From: Cylicocyclus nassatus
Lineage: Eukaryota; Nematoda; Chromadorea; Rhabditida; Strongylidae
NCBI GenBank assembly: GCA_958299035.1
Contig: CATQJL010000001.1
Location: forward strand, 35,874,780 to 35,938,779
DNA: 64,000 nucleotides
Direction of reading: 5' to 3'
This document shows positions 58,786 to 64,000 of this stretch, piece by piece. A program made the position numbers and the translations under genes. The number at the start of each line of letters is the position of its first letter. Position 1 is the stretch's first letter. The notes below the pieces were generated by a model that saw only the letters and a program-made list of their open reading frames with translations, was not told the DNA's origin and did no database searches.

Positions 58786-58878
58786 CCATGGTTGATCCAA
58801 TTGATCCACTTCGTTATTGGTCAATTCACTAATTTGACCAATAGTGAAGTGGATCAACTAGATCAAGTGGAACTATGG
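58786..58878. repeat. 93-bp hairpin
   Basis: CCATGGTTGATCCAATTGAT...ATTGGTCAA pairs with TTGACCAATAGTGAAGTGG...CTATGG, with the loop around TTCACTAAT. A small foldback. Confidence 0.65.
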
Positions 58879-60396
58879 CGTGTGCTTTGGGGCTCCAGGT
58901 GCTACAAGAAGTATTGGGAGTACTAGATTCTCTAATCATAATTACTGATGAAAAACGCTATGACACTCGACATGACTCGAACTCCTGTAGTGGGGAGAAA
59001 AAAGTGATTTCAAGTATTATTCTGGCTTTATGGCGCAAACATCTATTTGTAAAGCTTACGAATCTCTCAAGCTCTTGAATTCCAAGTTATTTTATCATCT
59101 TTGTAAACCTTATCGTCATCACTACTAACAAAAGTATCCTAGCGTAAAAATTTGCATATGAAAGCAGGAGTCTTGAGATGGTTTCGCTGTTTAACTGACA
59201 TTTTTGTAATTTGTCAAAATTAGAAGTTAAACATAATATAAATGACTATCCTATAAGTTGCAATGGATCTCTGTTCGCTAGCACGGTAAAAACTATTCAA
59301 AATTGTGGGGCGCAGAAAAACTGATGTTTTCACAGAATTGAGTATAAGATGCAAGATTTATGTGTGATAGTAAATAAGGCTGTCTCGATGCATAGGGGCT
59401 TAAGCTACATTCTGTAGAATTTTGTATCGCTAGCTTCATTTTGAACTTGAAAACATCTGAACTTACAGAACACTTACTAACAACGCAAAATACAGTAAAA
59501 ATGGCAACATGTTTTCGTTATTTTGCTCTTCTTACTGTTGTTTATCGTTCACATAGTTAAAATCCCTCAGAAAAAATTGTTACTAAATTATTTTGTAAGG
59601 AAATACTGAGGCGTAAAGGTCTAGAATCCAAGCACTTTCCCGTATGAGACCTTACAAAAGTAGATGTTAGTAGGTAATATTAGGTTGATGCACATTGCAC
59701 CATTTTCGAAATTCTGTTACTTCATCCAGCTTCGATGATATCTTCTGGTTTGATGAATAATAGAAGGAGCAAATCTTGTGCCTTCTCAAAACGGTCGAGC
59801 CAAATTTCCTCGAGGGCATATGGTAATGATATAAGGTGAATAGCGAAATACCCAAAAAGTGGTTTTTTGATTTTTGATCACTAAAGTTGTTAACGTCTGC
59901 CAGAATTTAGATTTATTTTTGGCCTAAGATTTATGACATGCTCTTTTTAACCAAGAGAAGTAGGTAGTGATTGAACGTCTCTGCAAGGTTACGAATTTCG
60001 TTTTTTTGATTGACTTATCAGTTTATTTCATATCGATTTTCTAAAGTGTACCACAGATTTCTACTTTGATATACCAAAGAGCATATCCTGTAAGTTGATT
60101 ATTTTGATTGAGCATTTTCAATTAATTTTTTTCTATTTTTTTGGTGCAAGAATTGTGCATCAACATAATTGCTTTGGAGGTTGTGCCTGGCCCTCAACCC
60201 TTACAAATGAGTGTATTTTGAAAGCCCTATGAGACGTGAATTCAGAAAACTTTGCTAGTAAATGCTTTTTCACGTGTGTTTCTTATTGATGAATGTTTCA
60301 AAAGTTATTTGTGCGCCTTGTTCTTTTGCAAGCACATAAGCATTCTATTTAATAAATGTGCGTTTATTTAGAGTCGATGAATCTTAAGGGCGCTAG
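58879..60396. other. Upstream spacer of the acyltransferase gene
   Basis: No gene or repeat recognised. Immediately before the ATG, GTGCGTTTATTTAG (acceptor at about 60372) stands 25 bases upstream with no matching exon and could be a spliced-leader trans-splice site; this is inference. Confidence 0.35.
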
Positions 60397-63217
60397 ATGT
60401 TGAGGCCACTACTGAAAGTAATTCGGCCTCTAATTGGTTGGATATTTGGCATATCCATACTATGGTCGTCTATATTCGGAGCATATATTGTTTCTATGTA
60501 AGTAAATTTTGATGCCTTCAATTCAAACCTGAATGCGGAAAAATGGGAAATAGAGATGTCATGATTTTGATGACAACGCAAAAAAATTTAGGTTCATATT
60601 CCTTATCTTGCTAGGCAAGCATAAAACATGGCGCTCATTCATGGATCGTTCAGTCAGTTTCTGGATGCTGGTTCCTATTGTGAGTGTTGGTTTCCATATA
60701 TTATTATAATATTTAGAGAAAAAATTCAATGCAATGAAAGTTTCATCAATTTTCAAGACTCCACTAGTAGACCTGCAGACTTGGTCGACAAAGTGACTCC
60801 CCTAAACATCCAAATATTGTACCCGTCTCAAAAAACATTTTTGATTTCAAACTTTTCCATTTTTCAGTAGCATTTTAACCAAAAGTTTCCTCGAAATATT
60901 TTCTGAACGTTACCTTGAATTTCATCCTTCCAGGTGAAAATTCCTTTGCAGGGCTTCCTGGAGCTAATCTTCGGAATGCGGGTACGAGTTTCTGGTGATG
61001 AAATTGAGTATGATGAGCCGGCATTGATCATTATGAACCATAGGACAAGGTACGCTAAAGCTTATGTTAAGTAAAACAGCAGAGACATCCTATTATGTTG
61101 GATTCTCAGAAAATTCTTGGGTATTTGTGGGTCATACCTTCAGAAATAAAAAAGCAGAATTTTTCTACTTTGCCAAATTGATCTCAATGTAATACAATCA
61201 CAAGATAAAGAATTCAAAAAGTCGATATTTATCTTCCATAAAAATTGCACCAAACTTCTTCTTCATAAAAATTCTTGTTCCAGGTTGGATTGGATGTATA
61301 TGTGGTCAGCCTTGTATCAGATGAACCCGTGGCTTATAACTTCGAATAAAATCTCGCTGAAAGCACAGTTGCAAAGTCTTCCAGGAGCTGGTTAGAGCTC
61401 ATCAGTTAACTTTTTTTCACTTTCGAACTTATTGATACTTTTCTATAGGATTCGGCATGTCAGCGGCACATTATCTTTTCCTGCAACGAAACATGGAGAA
61501 GGATTCGGTGACATTCGATACAGCTATAGAATATTACAAAGGAATGGGTAATAATTACCAGGTACTGGGTGTGCTTGCAGGATGTAAAGCTCCAAGATCT
61601 CAGTTTAGATTCTTTTCTTCCCTGAAGGAACGGACAAATCACCGTGGACAACAACGAAGAGTCAAGAGTATGCGAAAAAGAACGGCCTAAAACAATTGAA
61701 ACATCTTTTGTATCCCCGTGTGGCCGGCTTCCATCATCTTTTGTCGAAAATGAGAAAAGGTATGCTTATTATTCACCATCAGACACGAAGTTTTGAAATC
61801 TCAAAACACATAGCACTTTCATTGTTTTGTTCGTCAAGAATTTAAAAAGGCACTTTTTACGTATCAAATTGACGGCGCTAAAAAGTGTGTGGCTGTCTCC
61901 TGCTAATTTTGTCTAAAACGAGAAAACGTGTTTCAGAAAAATTTGTGACGTACATCTACGATGTCTCCATTGCTTACCCCTACAATATCGTGCAGTCTGA
62001 GGTAAAACGATTTAATTTTACACGTATTTAATAGCTAAACAGCTCTTAAGGGCCGGGCATACTTCACGCGATTTCAGTCGCGACGCGATTTGGCAATTTG
62101 CCAGAAGTCTTCTGATCCAACACTGGCACACTGCACATGCATAATGTATATAACCTACCGAACTGATAAGATGGCCTATCTTCTGTACATTTTAAATGTG
62201 TTTACAGTGAGGTTGGAATATTGCCAAATCGCTTCGCGACTGAAATTGCGTGAAGTATGCCCGGCCCTTTACAGTGAACTCGAGAAGAAAATTTAGCGTT
62301 GTTGATTTGTTTACTAGGTTGGTAAATTTGCACCAAAAATTCAAAAATCATAATCTTTGACGACCTCTAAAAAAACCTTTAACTTTGGCACATGTACATG
62401 CCAGACAGAGAGAATCTTGCACTTTCCATTAACACTTACTGCAAAATATATAATTGCCCCTGAAAAATTACCTTTGCTGTTTTTGGATTTTCTCTTTGGG
62501 GCTCTTCTTTACGTGTAAGTGATGTCAGAAAACGCATATGCCGGACTCTATAAGGTGTCCAAAAGTTGAAATTTTAGCACGTTTACTGTAGTGGACCAAT
62601 GAACTATTCTTAGGTCGATTTAATACTCAAAGGCGACTGCCCAAAAGAAGTCCATTTCCATGTTAAGAAGATTGCAGTAAACGATGTTCCACATAGCGAG
62701 GCGGACTGCGGTCGCTGGCTTAATGAGTAAGGAATTTTACTCGTACAATTCTAAAGGACAGTCTCTCAGAACAACCAATTTTTAGTCTTTGGTTGGAAAA
62801 GGAAGCTCGTTTGGAGGAATACTACTCGGAACCAAAGCCATATAATCGTCGATTTGTCATGGAAAACGGACAACGAATATGGAAGAATGTGGGTTGCCTA
62901 CAGTAACCAATGGAGTGGTTGAACCGTTCAAAATTTTTCAAAGTGCCTTTGCAGACTAACGAATCAACGCTGCTAGGTATAGGAAAGAAATTCTGTTTTT
63001 GTTTCTGGATGTTTGTCGTCACAATTGTTGCCTACCATTTAGTGTTCCTTCGGCCATTGCAGGTTCGAATACACATTTTTTCGAGGCATCAAGTCTTCAA
63101 CGGTCTTTGCAGCTCGTCGCTTTGTACTTCGTAATATGCTTCTTCGCTATAAAGTTCACTTACGGGACTCTGGACCAACTCGTTTTACAACGATGGAGAC
63201 AGTCTTTGAAGTCATGA
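60397..63217 (+). CDS. LCLAT1: Lysophospholipid acyltransferase, LCLAT1/LYCAT family, eleven exons
   Basis: Predicted ER-membrane enzyme that transfers acyl-CoA fatty acids to lysophospholipids; relatives (human LCLAT1, C. elegans acl-8/9/10) remodel phosphatidylinositol and cardiolipin. Exons: 60397-60497, 60592-60679, 60934-61049, 61284-61390, 61449-61561, 61609-61759, 61937-62001, 62614-62726, 62786-62888, 62955-63062, 63113-63217; GT-AG introns, one continuous frame, 389 aa against about 375-415 for the family. N-terminal membrane segment about residues 11-42; catalytic HX4D in NHRTRLD (H99, D104); substrate motif FPEGT (179-183); AYPYN block (238-242); two C-terminal hydrophobic segments (about 333-351 and 358-372) ending in YGTLDQLVLQRWRQSLKS. 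Exon 6 must start at ATTCTTTTC, because a TAG lies just upstream in frame. Introns 5, 9 and 10 are only 47-66 nt; intron 7 (612 nt) contains a MITE. All key residues are intact, so it is likely functional. Confidence 0.93.
62049..62268. mobile_element. 220-bp TWA MITE in intron 7 of the acyltransferase
   Basis: TTA flanks both ends (62046-62048, 62269-62271). Ends AGGGCCGGGCATACTTCACG in both orientations, then CGATTTCAGTCGC. Arms of about 55 bp. Located 48 bp into the intron, clear of both splice sites. Confidence 0.88.
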
Positions 63218-63382
63218 ATTGGTGCATAGATATTAGGTTTCTATAATTACGTTGTTGTTTGAACTTTACATTTTTGGTACGCATGCCTGTCACTTGCCCA
63301 AAGATTATTTCACGAATTTTGTGCACTTTAATCTTCAGAATTCTGAGTGATCTGTAAACATATTTTGATTAGTTTTCATTAA
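63218..63382 (+). other. 3' flank of the acyltransferase gene
   Basis: No canonical AATAAA is seen within about 150 bases of the stop, so cleavage must use a variant signal or lie further on. Confidence 0.3.
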
Positions 63383-63638
63383 CAGTGGCGTACCCAGATT
63401 TCCGTTTGGGGGGGGGGGGGGAGAGGGGGAGACGAAAATTTCTGATGGAGGTGCGGCGTGAGCCACGAAAAAAATTTTCTGGGGCTGTATCGTTTTTTTA
63501 AGATTTTTAAAAATTACACTGATTATTAGAGTAGAAACAGGTCACTGGCTTTTTTATAACTGAGTTATTTTAGAATATTTCGCGGCCGAAAAAACAACAA
63601 AAATTCCGACGGGGGGGGGGCTCCTCTGTACGCCACTG
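63383..63638. mobile_element. 256-bp hAT-like MITE with poly-G tracts
   Basis: Ends CAGTGGCGTACCCAGATTTC and GTACGCCACTG. Runs of 12 and 10 G at 63410 and 63611 lie just inside the ends. Same terminal type as 2811-2999 and 12601-12786. No matching 8-bp duplication is visible. Confidence 0.7.
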
Positions 63639-64000
63639 TTGGTTACTTATCTAGAACTGCTCTCACTCATTGTGATATTCTCAGCTTTCGCTATCGTCAA
63701 ACTTCGTCTGATATTCATCACCAATGAACTTGAAATATACTGCACGCTTGTACAATGAAACTCGAAATCTCTTAGCTTTATTTACCTTTAAAAAAACTGC
63801 ACAAAACATGGGATCTTCTTTTACCAAAGCGATTTTGATTGAAGATTGTTTTCATGATTCTGAGGCCAGACAAAAACACGGGTTGGAGGCCGTACCTTCC
63901 ATGTTCCCTTAAGCTGCGTTCAAATTGATCCCGAAGTCCAGAAACTTCTCAATTCGAGCGCTGTGCTGGAACTCCCCAAGTTTCGGAACAGTATGAACGC
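63639..64000. other. Unannotated right edge
   Basis: Short frames on both strands; the minus strand keeps several open pieces (63669-63990) but with stops and no recognisable family. Confidence 0.35.

Noticed and set aside
61562..61608. Reading through from exon 5 into the following bases in the acyltransferase
   Set aside because: The continuing frame loses the family sequence; a 47-nt GT..TTTAG intron restores ILFFPEGTD, so it is an intron.
63063..63134. Ending the acyltransferase at the TAA near 63132 by reading through
   Set aside because: Splicing out 63063-63112 gives a conserved-looking hydrophobic C-terminus ending YGTLDQLVLQRWRQSLKS.

Overview
The window is nuclear DNA from a eukaryote, most likely a rhabditid or strongylid (hookworm-like) nematode. 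Two things point there: both spliced genes have GT..TTTCAG/TTTTAG introns of the nematode type, and the transposon set (CR1-type LINE, mariner with TTAGG termini, many TA- and TWA-flanked foldback MITEs) is typical of large nematode genomes. Species cannot be fixed from sequence alone. Only two genes can be supported in 64 kb. No rRNA, intact tRNA gene, CRISPR array or bacterial-style operon was seen.

Gene 1 (38834-41645, +, nine exons, 314 aa) is a nematode GNAT-type N-acetyltransferase of the DUF1248 class with a second C-terminal acetyltransferase-like domain. Gene 2 (60397-63217, +, eleven exons, 389 aa) is a membrane lysophospholipid acyltransferase of the LCLAT1/LYCAT group (C. elegans acl-8/9/10 relatives), with HX4D and FPEGT motifs intact. 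Both reading frames close perfectly across all exon junctions. Nothing indicates that they work together.

The rest is a nested archive of mobile DNA. Left part (1-14 kb): hAT-like and TA-flanked MITEs in otherwise unannotatable DNA. 14.4-18 kb: a 5'-truncated CR1-type LINE whose reverse transcriptase is dead (YADD to YAVD, frameshifts, stops) and is interrupted by a 714-bp Helitron-like element. 18.7-21.6 kb: an arm of a large TA-flanked foldback transposon, itself split by a 1.55-kb Tc1-like foldback. 24.2-26.6 kb: a 2.46-kb hAT-like element carrying a nested TWA foldback. 29-31 kb: a Penelope-like element remnant (GIY-YIG part) and a second Helitron copy. 32-35 kb: hAT, piggyBac-like, TWA and TA MITEs. 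37-38 kb: two GCGATCGC-rich foldbacks. 41.8-47 kb: a bandit-like mariner derivative and a 3.56-kb foldback element. 47.8-57.6 kb: more MITEs.

The most interesting pattern is that four sequence families with TWA (TAA/TTA) target-site duplications share almost nothing in their terminal 10 bases, yet all carry ATACTY at exactly position 11 of the terminal inverted repeat. One transposase may mobilise them all. Two members of one family also carry tRNA-like Pol III promoter sequences inside their arms or loop. Several insertions are confirmed by empty sites present in other repeat copies in the same window.
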